Shown: positions 16,922-25,218 of the stretch, one piece after another
Numbering within the stretch: the stretch's first letter is position 1
Layout of the letters: each line of letters opens with the position of its first letter
DNA from: Aved-18 sp964606665
GTDB lineage: Bacteria; Cyanobacteriota; Vampirovibrionia; Obscuribacterales; Obscuribacteraceae
Length of the DNA stretch: 64,000 nt
NCBI GenBank assembly: GCA_964606665.1
Contig: CAZSHS010000004.1
Coordinates: 114,530 to 178,529, forward strand
Reading direction: 5' to 3'
The notes under the pieces: generated by a model
Seen by the model: the letters and a program-made list of their open reading frames with translations, nothing else
What the model was told of the DNA's origin: nothing
Database searches by the model: none
Translations under genes and position numbers: made by a program

Positions 16922-17560
16922 TTATTTCGTCAAAGTAATCTTTCCAGTGCCATTACAAATTGGACATTTGCCTTTGTTCACCGGACGACCATTTACATAT
17001 TCAATAACTTCTCCCATGTGGTCGTTGCTCCAGTATTCGGAGCCGCCTTTGCCGGCTGCATCTAGATAAGGATAAACCATCCAGACCAATCGGTCAGGTG
17101 TGCCTTCAACCTTCATTTTACACCAGCCTTTCATGCTTGGTTTGAGACAGTTGCCGGGGCAAATTCCACTCATCATGGTGGCAAGACGCTGCGCTAACTT
17201 TTGAGCTTTGTTTTTTACCGAAATACGTTTGCCGTTTTCAGCCGCTAACCGGTACTGTTTGAGCGCTTTATCGTATTGATTCATATGGAAATAACAATAG
17301 CCAACCATGATGCGACATTCACCGTCATCACATTTGTTGTCTGCCGCTTTGCTGTAGTGTTTCAAAGCTTCTGCATATTTTTTAGCTTGAAAAAGTTTGG
17401 TGCCTTCTGCGTATTCTTTTTGTCTCAGTTTTTCTTGTTCAGCATCAATGGACTGATCTATTTCTACCGGCATAGTGTGATCTTGAGCCCATAATGGCTG
17501 AAGGGTGGAGATTGCAAAAAAGGTCAGGTTGAGTGATAAGTGGTATCGTATACGGTTCAT
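16922..17560 (-). CDS. Secreted TPR protein with a C-terminal CxxC zinc motif
   Basis: 212 aa from the ATG at 17560, which overlaps the stop of the HEAT gene upstream (ATGA). Signal peptide about 1-25 (ending LWAQ). Two TPR-like units (EYAEGTKLFQAKKYAEALKHYSKA and CRIMVGYCYFHMNQYDKALKQY) occupy about 45-115. The C-terminal domain has several cysteines (GICPGNC, GWC) and ends in CPICNGTGKI, one DnaJ-type CxxCxGxG half site, probably binding zinc with the other cysteines. No enzyme domain. Translational coupling suggests it works with the HEAT-repeat protein in the envelope. Confidence 0.7.
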   Translation of the reverse strand: MNRIRYHLSLNLTFFAISTLQPLWAQDHTMPVEIDQSIDAEQEKLRQKEYAEGTKLFQAKKYAEALKHYSKAADNKCDDGECRIMVGYCYFHMNQYDKALKQYRLAAENGKRISVKNKAQKLAQRLATMMSGICPGNCLKPSMKGWCKMKVEGTPDRLVWMVYPYLDAAGKGGSEYWSNDHMGEVIEYVNGRPVNKGKCPICNGTGKITLTK

Positions 17561-19122
17561 ATTTGAAACTCTGGCTGATCCTTGAGACATTCGACTAAAT
17601 CACTATAAGGTTTTGTGCTACGAGTCTCTAAAGAGACCGATTTCAAATAATCTCTAACTATCGCTCTGACTAGATAATGTGGGTCAGTTCCCATGCCGTT
17701 TTGAAAAGTAATCTGCGCACCATTTGATGGAATTCCCATTTCATGAGTCCACTTTTCTCTACATTCACTTATCAATTGCTTTTGTACCATCAATGGATCT
17801 TTGCTTGCCAAACGGCATAGAAAGCCGGTTCCAAATTCTTTATTTGACAGATTAGTCAGTAGAACTTGTTTGGTTTTATCAACAGGCATACTCATGAGGC
17901 TTAGGGCTGAATTTGCTCTGACTTTGTCGTCGCGGTCACCAAGCATTTTTTCAAGTTGAGGAATCAAAGAATAGACTTGTGCATAGCCTATAGAAAGTGC
18001 AGCCATGCTGCGCACTTTGGCTGATGGATCTTGCAAAAATTTAGCGCGCTTATCACTGCTTGCAATAGACGGATAATCAGCGCTTAATGCGCAAGCTGCC
18101 GCGCGCACATTATCGTCTTTATCAGATAACCACGATTCAATCTTAGAACTTATTGTTTTTGACATGTTGAGATTGTTCTGACAAAGCCCCAAAGACAAAA
18201 TCGCCATGCTGCGTATTTCATCTGGCTTTGTGCTGGAAGCTGTCTTTATCAGAAACGGCAAAGCCGGCGCTAAAGATGAATTGTCTATCTTAGGCCAATC
18301 GCTCCACGAATGCGTGCTTCCTTGTGATTTGCTCCACAAAAAACGCGTTCTGAAATCATCGCGCGAATAGGGACTGTAGGAGCCAATCTCTGTTAAAAGT
18401 GACTTGAGAAAGTCTGGGGACGATAAGCTTTTGGGTAGCTCGTTCTTGTTTGCAAAAATTGCTTCAAGTACAGATTTGCGTGAAAAATCGCTTGTGCCAT
18501 CAGAGGTCAGTAAGTTTTTATCGCGAGAGAGCTCCATAAGAGTAAGTGCGGCATATTGGGCAGTCGCCGGATCCTGCGATTTGAGTTCTTTAGTTAATTC
18601 AAGAAAAATTGCTTTGTCTGGTTTCAATTCTTTATTAACAGGTAGGCAATCAGCAGCCCGATAAAAACCTTCCCACGCGCGCATAGTGAAATTAGTCGAC
18701 GACTGAATATATGTATTTTCGTTTTCATTTTGACGAAGAAAAAGAAAATAGCATTTATTTGCCTCTATTTTGAAATGTGCATGATTGTCCGCAGAAGCAT
18801 CCAAAGAAAACATAGGCTTATCAGACAATGGGGTGTCGGACCGATAAAGCATTTCAATTTCTGAAGATTGAGTCTTACCTTTTAGAAAGGAAATGATGTG
18901 CAATTTCGCTTTCTTAATTCGCCAATAGGGCGAGGATATTGGATGATTCTTTGCTACGGTGGCAAATTCTGTTGAAAGGACTTTTGCTTTTACCAGTAAA
19001 GATGCATCAGCGGCCATTTTGGAAATCGAATTAGGGTAAGGCATGATCATGGCACGCACCTGCAATTGAGTGGCAATCAGCAGAATGGAGATTAGGTAGA
19101 TAAATCGAGCGAAAATTCTCAT
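17557..19122 (-). CDS. Secreted HEAT-repeat protein
   Basis: 521 aa. Signal peptide about 1-24 (FIYLISILLIATQLQVRA). The first about 170 residues form a beta-rich domain of unknown type (KKAKLHIISFLKGKTQ, KCYFLFLRQNENE), resembling the cytochrome/sortase-neighbour envelope proteins that track metal-free adhesion-like domains only in general shape. The middle (about 280-430) has HEAT repeats: IRSMAILSLGLCQNN, VRAAACALSADYPS, VRSMAALSIGYAQV, VRANSALSLMSMP. HEAT arrays scaffold protein contacts. It starts a two-gene unit with the TPR/CxxC gene. A second HEAT gene without a signal peptide lies at 23381-24715. Confidence 0.75.
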   Translation of the reverse strand: MRIFARFIYLISILLIATQLQVRAMIMPYPNSISKMAADASLLVKAKVLSTEFATVAKNHPISSPYWRIKKAKLHIISFLKGKTQSSEIEMLYRSDTPLSDKPMFSLDASADNHAHFKIEANKCYFLFLRQNENENTYIQSSTNFTMRAWEGFYRAADCLPVNKELKPDKAIFLELTKELKSQDPATAQYAALTLMELSRDKNLLTSDGTSDFSRKSVLEAIFANKNELPKSLSSPDFLKSLLTEIGSYSPYSRDDFRTRFLWSKSQGSTHSWSDWPKIDNSSLAPALPFLIKTASSTKPDEIRSMAILSLGLCQNNLNMSKTISSKIESWLSDKDDNVRAAACALSADYPSIASSDKRAKFLQDPSAKVRSMAALSIGYAQVYSLIPQLEKMLGDRDDKVRANSALSLMSMPVDKTKQVLLTNLSNKEFGTGFLCRLASKDPLMVQKQLISECREKWTHEMGIPSNGAQITFQNGMGTDPHYLVRAIVRDYLKSVSLETRSTKPYSDLVECLKDQPEFQI

Positions 19123-19252
19123 TTCTTCAGGCCGGGCTAGGCATTGTTTTTGATTCTAATCGATAATAACATTTGTTGTATTGAGAGAATATCCGTGTAA
19201 TGCGTTGTGGGCATATAATAATGACTGCCAAGCGCGCCAAGGAGTGACCGGA

Positions 19253-20017
19253 ATGACCAAGGGCAATAACAATGACAACGTAATTAAGATGCCACAGCGT
19301 TCTTCGCCCAATACAGCGGAAGATTTCATCATGCTAGCTGAGAAATCGGACGATGACGAAGAAATCATGGACCTTTTGCGAAAAGCAATTGAGGCTGCCA
19401 AACAAGATCTTGGTCAAAACTGGGAAGCCAAATACCAAGGTCGTGGTTGGGAGGCGGTGGAAACGCGTCCTGTAATGCATGCCATGGCGCAGCTTGCCAC
19501 TGAGCTTAGATGGGATGACCAACTAGACGAAGCGCTTTCACTTTGCCGCAGGTTGTTGAAGTTGAATCCCTCTGATGATCAAGGCATCCGATATGATCTG
19601 GCGGGATGTCTATATGAAGCTGGGCAAGACGACGAGCTGGAAAAACTTTTTGCACAGTATCCAGATGAAGTTGCCGCAGCGTTTAAGTATACTCGCGCGC
19701 TTTTATATTTTAGACAAGATGGTGCATCAAGTCGGTCTGCGCAAGCGCTCATCGAAGCTTTTAAATGCAATATTCATGTGCCGGTGTTTCTGTCCGACAT
19801 TGTCGATTTACCGCAAGAATTGCCAGATCCTATCGGTATTGGTGATGATAGCGAAGCTGTTGCTTATGCAATGGAGTATTGCTATCTCTGGGCAGATACT
19901 GAAGGCGCGCTTGAATGGATGTCTGACGAACTGGCACCTAAGTTGCGCAAAACCATTGCCGATCCTGAAATTGCCAATGACATTATCAATGCTTTAAAGG
20001 GTGTCTACGAAGACTAG
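19253..20017 (+). CDS. Tetratricopeptide-type protein (ST7-like), cytosolic
   Basis: 254 aa. ATG 19253 has CAAGGAG 8 bases upstream. The frame also runs back to an ATG at 19181 without such a site. The core (about 75-175) contains GRGWEAVETRPVMHAMAQLA, LDEALSLCRRLLKLNPSDDQGIRYDLAGCLYEAG and AAFKYTRALLYFRQDG, an arrangement seen in ST7-like/TPR proteins in which tandem helices count position along a stack. N-terminus acidic and disordered, C-terminus helical. No catalytic motif. Partner unknown. Family call by eye. Confidence 0.65.
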   Translation: MTKGNNNDNVIKMPQRSSPNTAEDFIMLAEKSDDDEEIMDLLRKAIEAAKQDLGQNWEAKYQGRGWEAVETRPVMHAMAQLATELRWDDQLDEALSLCRRLLKLNPSDDQGIRYDLAGCLYEAGQDDELEKLFAQYPDEVAAAFKYTRALLYFRQDGASSRSAQALIEAFKCNIHVPVFLSDIVDLPQELPDPIGIGDDSEAVAYAMEYCYLWADTEGALEWMSDELAPKLRKTIADPEIANDIINALKGVYED

Positions 20018-20349
20018 GCGGAGACGCTTTTCGTCACCAAATTTGATACCAAGTTTGAAACAAGGCAGCCTTGGTTGAGTGACTGCAAGCACCGCTGAGC
20101 CAATTTGTAGCTTGTCTCCAATGCACAGATTTTCTTCTGAAAGTCCTTGGGTCGGGGGTAGCCATACACGGCTTTATCTGGTCCGCCATGAACAGTTAGG
20201 TCTGCTTGTTGGTCGCCTTGCAAATTCGTTTTACTGACTCTAATCGCTCCTTCTACAGGCAACTTAAATATGCCTGTGGATACGAGTTAGTCTCTCCATT
20301 CCACAATTTTTGCTTTGCTTACGCAGACACGTAAAACTTTGGCCGTCAA
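20014..20349 (-). pseudogene. Broken MOSC-domain (YiiM-like) gene
   Basis: Starting at TTG 20347-20349 behind AGGATG, the frame reads MTAKVLRVCVSKAKIVEWRD, then an in-frame TAA, then LVSTGIFKLPVEGAIRVS, NLQGDQQADLTVHGGPDKAVYGYPRP. Both parts match, in order and spacing, the N-terminal third of MOSC proteins of the YiiM type (VEWxGKxVSTGIFKxPVEG, GDxQADxxxHGGxDKAVYAYP). After KDF the homology ends, and the conserved remainder including the cysteine region that would bind the molybdenum cofactor is absent. A nonsense codon plus loss of about two thirds of the gene mark it as decayed. It overlaps the tail of the ST7-like gene by 4 bases. Confidence 0.75.
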
Positions 20350-20381
20350 AATATCATCCTCTAATTATTTCGGCGAAGCAA

Positions 20382-21134
20382 TTATTTTAATTTCTTCTGG
20401 ACCCACAGGAAAGTGGTGTAATTCTCGTTAGAGTCCTGCAGATTCTCTTCGAGCATTTTAAGCCCGTTTAGCTTTGCTAGAGCACGGTTGCCCAGTATCG
20501 CATATGTCTTATCCAATTTTCCGCGACCAAGTCTTTCCGCCCAAGTACTTGGATCTATTAAATCTCCATCTCCACTAAACTGCTTGAGATTAGGATACTT
20601 GCTTGCAAGATTCTTTTGGCATTGTTTAAAAGCTTGAGGATGAGCGACTATTGTTTTGATATCAGATGCGGTGGCACTAGGTAAAATCATCAAATTGTGT
20701 GCGACTTTGATTTTGAATTCACGAATTATATGAAACTTGTGCTTCTTCATCGCTTCAGCCGATTCTGCAACTTCTCCACCTAATGTGTTGCGAACAGCAA
20801 ACTGCCCGATTTCGATTTCATTTTTGTCTAACGCAGAAAGAACATTTTCTGTCGTGTGCAAATATTTCAACTCGAAATTCTGTTCGGGCTTTTCCCTCAT
20901 TTGAGTTTGCGCAGCGAGTTCATTGAAACTACCCTTGCCACCTTGAACTCCGATTACCAATATGGACTTACTTTTCAACTTTTCTTCTAGCTCATTAACT
21001 TGGGCTTCTAATTCTGTCATTTTGGTCATTGATGAAAAAGGCATGAATAAAAAAGCGGCGGGAAGTAGAATGCAGGCCGCCATAGGAACCAATAAATATT
21101 TCATTGGCAGGACTCGCCCGCTGAATCTACTCAA
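20382..21134 (-). CDS. Membrane-anchored prephenate-dehydratase-like protein
   Basis: 250 aa from TTG 21134 (an ATG at 21104 is the alternative). One N-terminal membrane helix (KYLLVPMAACILLPAAFLF), a short coiled coil (ELEAQVNELEEKLKSK), then a domain at about 58-248 that follows prephenate dehydratase block by block: GVQGGKGSFNELAA, TENVLSALDKNEIEIGQFAVRNTLGG, IIREFKIKVAHNLM, IKTIVAHPQAFKQC, and ENYTTFLWV at the end. In active enzymes the last block reads TRF and the Arg is needed. Here it is TTF, and the ENSxxG loop reads RNTLGG. Likely a binding or sensing domain outside the cytoplasm. It overlaps the preceding gene by 8 bases. Confidence 0.72.
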   Translation of the reverse strand: MSRFSGRVLPMKYLLVPMAACILLPAAFLFMPFSSMTKMTELEAQVNELEEKLKSKSILVIGVQGGKGSFNELAAQTQMREKPEQNFELKYLHTTENVLSALDKNEIEIGQFAVRNTLGGEVAESAEAMKKHKFHIIREFKIKVAHNLMILPSATASDIKTIVAHPQAFKQCQKNLASKYPNLKQFSGDGDLIDPSTWAERLGRGKLDKTYAILGNRALAKLNGLKMLEENLQDSNENYTTFLWVQKKLK

Positions 21135-21657
21135 TTCTGTAAATTCCGATCTCAGGAGCCTTTTTGAAAGATAATAATAGTGTGCTCCTTTTTGCTACTT
21201 CCGAAGTAGAAGAAGGAAAAGGCTCTGCATCCTTAATCAATTTCAAAACGAGAGCGTTCTTTTGTTCATCTGAAGATGGCAATATTAGTCTTACTGCACC
21301 TGTCGTTCCATCGCGATTGACATGGAACTTACACTCAATGCCAGAGTCGCGTAGCAACTTTCTTTGCTCTGGTGTCATAGTGTCTTTGATTTTAACCAGG
21401 GTAGAAATTAGCCAAAGTTGATTTTCCTTTTCAGCTGTAAAAGATGCCCTCAGCTCGAGATCCTTTTTCTTTTCTGCAAGTTCTTGTTCTTGAGCGGTCA
21501 TTTTTGTTGTAACCATTATTGGAACGAACATAAAAATCAATGAGATGAATATGAATGTGTATAAGCCAATAGCAATCAGCCACTGTCGTCCATTGAACAA
21601 TGGCATGTCGCGCCAGCTAATATCTTTTATGGTGTCTTCGGAAACTGGTTCCATCAA
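21127..21657 (-). CDS. Single-pass membrane protein with TonB-C-like periplasmic domain
   Basis: 176 aa. A cytoplasmic N-terminus of about 24 residues, one helix (WLIAIGLYTFIFISLIFMFVPIMV), a coiled coil (MTAQEQELAEKKKDLELRAS), then a beta-alpha domain (FHVNRDGTTGAVRLILPSSDEQKNALVLKLIKDAEPFP ... STLLLSF) with the shape of a TonB C-terminal domain. Same topology, coiled coil and overlap as the prephenate-dehydratase-like gene it precedes, so the two probably form a membrane pair through their coiled coils. Function not known. TonB-C resemblance is by pattern only. Confidence 0.62.
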   Translation of the reverse strand: MMEPVSEDTIKDISWRDMPLFNGRQWLIAIGLYTFIFISLIFMFVPIMVTTKMTAQEQELAEKKKDLELRASFTAEKENQLWLISTLVKIKDTMTPEQRKLLRDSGIECKFHVNRDGTTGAVRLILPSSDEQKNALVLKLIKDAEPFPSSTSEVAKRSTLLLSFKKAPEIGIYRIE

Positions 21658-21919
21658 GAATTTCCTCTTAGATCCATTATAGACCGTCTGGAAATGTCTT
21701 CAATATGAACTAATTACTGTTCGATAACCTGCACTTGGACAAACATTTTTTTTGCTGCTTTCATGGAGCAAAAATAGTGAGTGAGAAGAGCTAGGGTGAC
21801 AAGGATTTTCATAGCGGAAGTATAACTGACCAAAAGACAATTTTAAAACTGTTTTGCTCACTGCTACAATCGAGTCTTTAGGCATTATTGTGGAAATGTA
21901 GTCACCAGAGGCGAAAGGC

Positions 21920-22966
21920 GTGAAACTAACTAAAAAGGACCTCGAATGGGCTGCCGATAAAGATTTGCTTCGGGCTGAACAAATCGAACCACTTTGGGAT
22001 GCTCTCAAGCGCAAAAACGCTAATACGCCTAGTTTCAATTTTATCAATCTTGCCTATTATTTCGGCACGGGCTTGGTGCTTGTGGCGATGGGTTGGTATC
22101 TCGCTATTTCATGGGACAAAATTGGTGCCGCGGGAATTTTGACTGTGGCGCTTAGCTATTCACTTTTGTTTTTATTCAGCGCGCACTATTTGTGGTATCG
22201 CAAGAATATGCGAATTCCAGGCGGATTGCTTTGCACCCTATCTGTGTGCATGGTACCACTTATGGTGTACTCTTTTATGCGCATGACTGGACTGTGGCCA
22301 GCAGATGACTTCCATAATAATTACATGATGCTGTTTGGAACATACAAGCGAAATTACATAATCTTAGAATTGAGCACTATAGTGGCAAGCGCTGTTGCAC
22401 TTCGCTTCTTTAGGTTTCCATTTCTTACTGCACCCATGGCTTACTGTTTGTGGGCGCTTTCCCTTGATGTTGCGTCTCTGATATCAGGAAAAGAAATATT
22501 CCAGTCTGGCACACGCGACTACATAACGTTGATAATTGGGTTGGCTATTTTAGCAGTCGCATACATCGTCGATTTAAGAAGAAAAGACGATCGCGACTTT
22601 GCCTTCTGGCTTTACTTGTTTGGATCTTTTTCGACTTTTATTGGTTTTGCAAATATGCACAAAGCAAACGAAACAGCAGAACTGGGCTTTGCAGGTGTCT
22701 ACGTTTTAATTATGCTTGTGTCAGTTTTAATTCAACGCAAAACAGTTTTGATTGCGTCTGTGCTTTTGATTCTTGGCTATATTTTCCATATTGCCAATCA
22801 CTTTTTCCGCGATTCGCAGTCGTTTCCGTTGATTTTGAGTTTCATTGGAATAGCTATTATCGTCCTGGGAATAGCGCTTCAGAAAAATTGGCACACCATT
22901 CAGTCTGCCGTCAGAAGTGTATTTCCTGCAGAGTGGAATAAGTTTTTACCTGAGCGTGATGATTAG
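21920..22966 (+). CDS. Polytopic membrane protein, DUF2157-like
   Basis: 348 aa. A short cytosolic N-terminal helix-turn segment (TKKDLEWAADKDLLRAEQIEPLWDAL), typical of DUF2157 proteins, followed by about nine to ten membrane helices. GTG start at 21920 with GGCGAAAGGC upstream. The family has no known biochemical function. Monocistronic, flanked by divergent and convergent genes. Confidence 0.7.
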   Translation: MKLTKKDLEWAADKDLLRAEQIEPLWDALKRKNANTPSFNFINLAYYFGTGLVLVAMGWYLAISWDKIGAAGILTVALSYSLLFLFSAHYLWYRKNMRIPGGLLCTLSVCMVPLMVYSFMRMTGLWPADDFHNNYMMLFGTYKRNYIILELSTIVASAVALRFFRFPFLTAPMAYCLWALSLDVASLISGKEIFQSGTRDYITLIIGLAILAVAYIVDLRRKDDRDFAFWLYLFGSFSTFIGFANMHKANETAELGFAGVYVLIMLVSVLIQRKTVLIASVLLILGYIFHIANHFFRDSQSFPLILSFIGIAIIVLGIALQKNWHTIQSAVRSVFPAEWNKFLPERDD

Positions 22967-22971
22967 AAATT

Positions 22972-23295
22972 CTATTTCAGGCTACTCAGCGCCAATTCAA
23001 CCCGTTTAATCTTGCTGCTGGTCTTATCCAAGCACCCATCGATTTTACACAGTCTGATATCAACTACAGTGAGTCGGTCTTTTATGGTGGCAAGTGCATT
23101 CAACAGCGTTTCTCGCTCGGTTTGTAGTTTGTCGCGCTCTATTTTAAGGCGTGACTCTCTATTGATGAGCACAGACTTCGCTGTACTCAATTGATTGACT
23201 GAATACTCAAGCTCCTTAATTTCGTTTGCACTAACACCCTGTATACAAAGGACAAGAACAGCAGCCACCCTAAAGAGGGCAAATCTAGTCTTCAT
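22972..23295 (-). CDS. Small secreted coiled-coil protein
   Basis: 107 aa. Signal peptide about 1-23 (ending GVSA). The mature part is one uninterrupted helix with heptads, ELEYSVNQLSTAKSVLINRESRLKIERDKLQTERETLLNAL and on, with two cysteines (CKIDGC) that could form a disulfide. No family. Convergent with the DUF2157-like gene, separated by 5 bases. Confidence 0.65.
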   Translation of the reverse strand: MKTRFALFRVAAVLVLCIQGVSANEIKELEYSVNQLSTAKSVLINRESRLKIERDKLQTERETLLNALATIKDRLTVVDIRLCKIDGCLDKTSSKIKRVELALSSLK

Positions 23296-23373
23296 CTTCG
23301 TTCCATTCTAGGTTTTATGGCACAACACTCACACATCCAATGTTGCAAAGAAATTGACTTTTGGCAAATTAAT

Positions 23374-23392
23374 TCGCAGATTAAAACTGCGA
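23374..23392 (-). terminator. Hairpin at the end of the HEAT gene
   Basis: TCGCAG-7-CTGCGA, a perfect 6 bp stem that spans the stop codon of the HEAT gene and is followed on the minus strand by ATTAATTTG. The T content after the stem is modest, so it is only a candidate terminator. Confidence 0.35.
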
Positions 23393-24715
23393 TTTATCAA
23401 TACAAAATCTCAGTTCGTTGCGCAAAGAGTTGCGCAGGTGGTGCCCGTGTTCCATCAAGCTTTCTTGGCACGCAGCTTTTTCCTGGTCTGTGGCTGCGAT
23501 ACCACTTTTGTTCGAATCCATGAACCATCGATTGATGGCATCACGGGCTGTTTTTTCGAAACGCGGTTCTTGTATAGAAAGAGCCTTTAATAAATAAGGC
23601 AGGCTAGACCATTTTGAGTTGCGAGCTATCACTGCAAGTGCAATTGCGCGAGCGCGCGGTGAGGTGGGATTTGCCACCACAGACCATAAATAGTCCAATG
23701 GGAGTAGTCGGGGATTCTTTTGCAAGACTTTGTTTGCTTCGCGCGAACATCTGCCACTATGATCGAGAAATGCAAGTGCCACATATCGCTCAAGCGTGTA
23801 TTCGGTGGGCAGGTCTTCAACAAGATTTTTAAACAGCATTGCATAGGCTGCTGCTCTCACTTTGCCGCACTCGCTATGCAAAAATGGTTCAAGCGTTCTG
23901 AAACTAATTTTGGTGGCACTCTCCGCTAAAGCAGAGAGTGTAGAATGAACACTTGATTCTAGTTTTAACTCTTTTAGATATATGTCTTTCCATTCTTGGT
24001 CGCTAAAAGCGGTGCGAGCAAAGGCTCTGACAACGCGAGATTTGTCAAAAAGTGCTTGTCGTGCAAAATTCAATTTATCGTCCAGGCTGCTTTTGGAAAG
24101 AATCCATTTAAGCGTCGCTAGACGCACTCCGGAGACTTTGTTTTTGAGCCATTTGTCTAAATATGTGCGCACCTCGGTCTCGTTGAGCACAAGAAGGGCT
24201 TCTTGCACCGCCACGGTTCGAATTTCTGTATCTTTGGAGCTTACACATACGGCAAGGGCTTCTAACTTGTTTTTTAAAAGCCAGAGTTGGTAAGCGTATT
24301 GACGAACTTCTCTCTTTGGCGAGTCAAGTTTTATGCGCAGCCCGTTGCTTGATTCGACTTGAATTATTTTATCTTCGATGCTGTGGCGAATTGCGCTTAA
24401 ATCATAGCGACTAGAGCGCCAGAGGGCAGGCAGTACTTCAAGTTCGCTTAAAAAGTGCATACCATAATCGAGTTTGAGTCTAGACTCAATAGAATGCACT
24501 GCTAGTTCGTGAATTTGAGGCACCCAGTCGTTTAATCGAAGAAGAATGTAGTGCAGCTCAGTGCCGTCGTAGCAGCTCATAAGTTCGCGCAGGGCAGCTT
24601 CGCGATAACGTCCGTCTCGGTCTTTGGACCGTTTGCCAAGCTCACTAATCACCAGATGCTTTGAACTGGAGTCAGGGTCGAGGTTTTTGATTAGGGCTCG
24701 AAAGAAGTTATCCAC
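23381..24715 (-). CDS. Cytosolic HEAT-repeat protein
   Basis: 444 aa, no signal peptide. Repeats in order: RYREAALRELMSCYDG, VPQIHELAVHSIESRL, KREVRQYAYQLWLLKN, IRTVAVQEALLVLNE, VRLATLKWILSKS, VVRAFARTAFSDQ, KVRAAAYAMLFKN, APRARAIALAVIARNSKW. They cover nearly the whole length, so the protein is a solenoid that binds other proteins or nucleic acid. No catalytic domain. HEAT proteins of this kind are often phycobilisome-lyase-like or DNA-repair-associated in cyanobacteria, but nothing here decides. The Mpo1-like gene lies 21 bases upstream on the same strand, so co-transcription is likely. Confidence 0.7.
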   Translation of the reverse strand: MDNFFRALIKNLDPDSSSKHLVISELGKRSKDRDGRYREAALRELMSCYDGTELHYILLRLNDWVPQIHELAVHSIESRLKLDYGMHFLSELEVLPALWRSSRYDLSAIRHSIEDKIIQVESSNGLRIKLDSPKREVRQYAYQLWLLKNKLEALAVCVSSKDTEIRTVAVQEALLVLNETEVRTYLDKWLKNKVSGVRLATLKWILSKSSLDDKLNFARQALFDKSRVVRAFARTAFSDQEWKDIYLKELKLESSVHSTLSALAESATKISFRTLEPFLHSECGKVRAAAYAMLFKNLVEDLPTEYTLERYVALAFLDHSGRCSREANKVLQKNPRLLPLDYLWSVVANPTSPRARAIALAVIARNSKWSSLPYLLKALSIQEPRFEKTARDAINRWFMDSNKSGIAATDQEKAACQESLMEHGHHLRNSLRNELRFCIDKSQF

Positions 24716-24736
24716 TCAAGTCTCGCGGATGAAGGG

Positions 24737-25051
24737 TCAGAGCTTTTGGCGACCGAACAATTTTTTCCATTCCTGAGTACAGAATACTAGAGCTGTGCCG
24801 AGAGTCAACGGAGTATTTTTTTGCATAAAAACCGGCTTATTCTTTTCGAAAACAAAATGACCGATGAATTGTAGGAGCCAGCCTCCAACCTGCATTCTTA
24901 AAAAGGCTTTGCGACTGAAAGGGAGCACGAAAAAGGACATAGCAATCAGTGGAATGCCAATCATGTGAGTCAGTTTGCAGCCAAGCGTAGAATGCTCGGA
25001 GTGATAATGATGCAGGTGTTCTTCAAAATCGATTTTATTTGGAAGATTCAT
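24737..25051 (-). CDS. Mpo1-like family protein (DUF962)
   Basis: 104 aa. HYHSEHSTLGCKLTHMIGIPL near the N-terminus and GHFVFEKNKP in the middle are the conserved His-containing blocks of the yeast Mpo1/YGL010w family, an Fe-dependent dioxygenase acting on 2-hydroxy fatty acids. Two hydrophobic helices surround the motif. Full family length for the bacterial short form. The histidines thought to bind iron are kept, so enzymatic activity on a membrane lipid is plausible. Its ATG overlaps the end of a small frame upstream (25035-25214). Confidence 0.8.
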   Translation of the reverse strand: MNLPNKIDFEEHLHHYHSEHSTLGCKLTHMIGIPLIAMSFFVLPFSRKAFLRMQVGGWLLQFIGHFVFEKNKPVFMQKNTPLTLGTALVFCTQEWKKLFGRQKL

Positions 25052-25214
25052 CGTAACTAAGCGCCTTTTCGATAAGCTCAGCGTTTCCAGTCTGACCTTC
25101 CTTCCTTAAATCCGTCACTATTTCTTTCAGCTTCTGGATTCTATCTGGAGTGTCACTCTTCAATCCTAGCAGAGTCCGGATATGTCGTGGATATCTTTTA
25201 ATGAAGCCTTGTTC
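25035..25214 (-). CDS. Possible short ORF or gene remnant upstream of the Mpo1-like gene
   Basis: An open frame of 59 codons between stops encodes GLKSDTPDRIQKLKEIVTDL, then RKEGQTGNAELIEKALSYDE, helical and protein-like, ending 17 bases inside the next gene. No ATG or GTG lies at its head. The first usable start is an internal TTG, leaving 42 residues. It could be a short coupled gene, a gene starting at an unusual codon, or the tail of a decayed gene. Confidence 0.35.
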   Translation of the reverse strand, partial: EQGFIKRYPRHIRTLLGLKSDTPDRIQKLKEIVTDLRKEGQTGNAELIEKALSYDESSK

Positions 25215-25218
25215 TCAA

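Noticed and set aside
21658..21919. Minus-strand frame overlapping the start of the DUF2157-like gene
   Set aside because: It covers the coding start of a membrane protein with a clear N-terminal family segment and has no ribosome site of its own.
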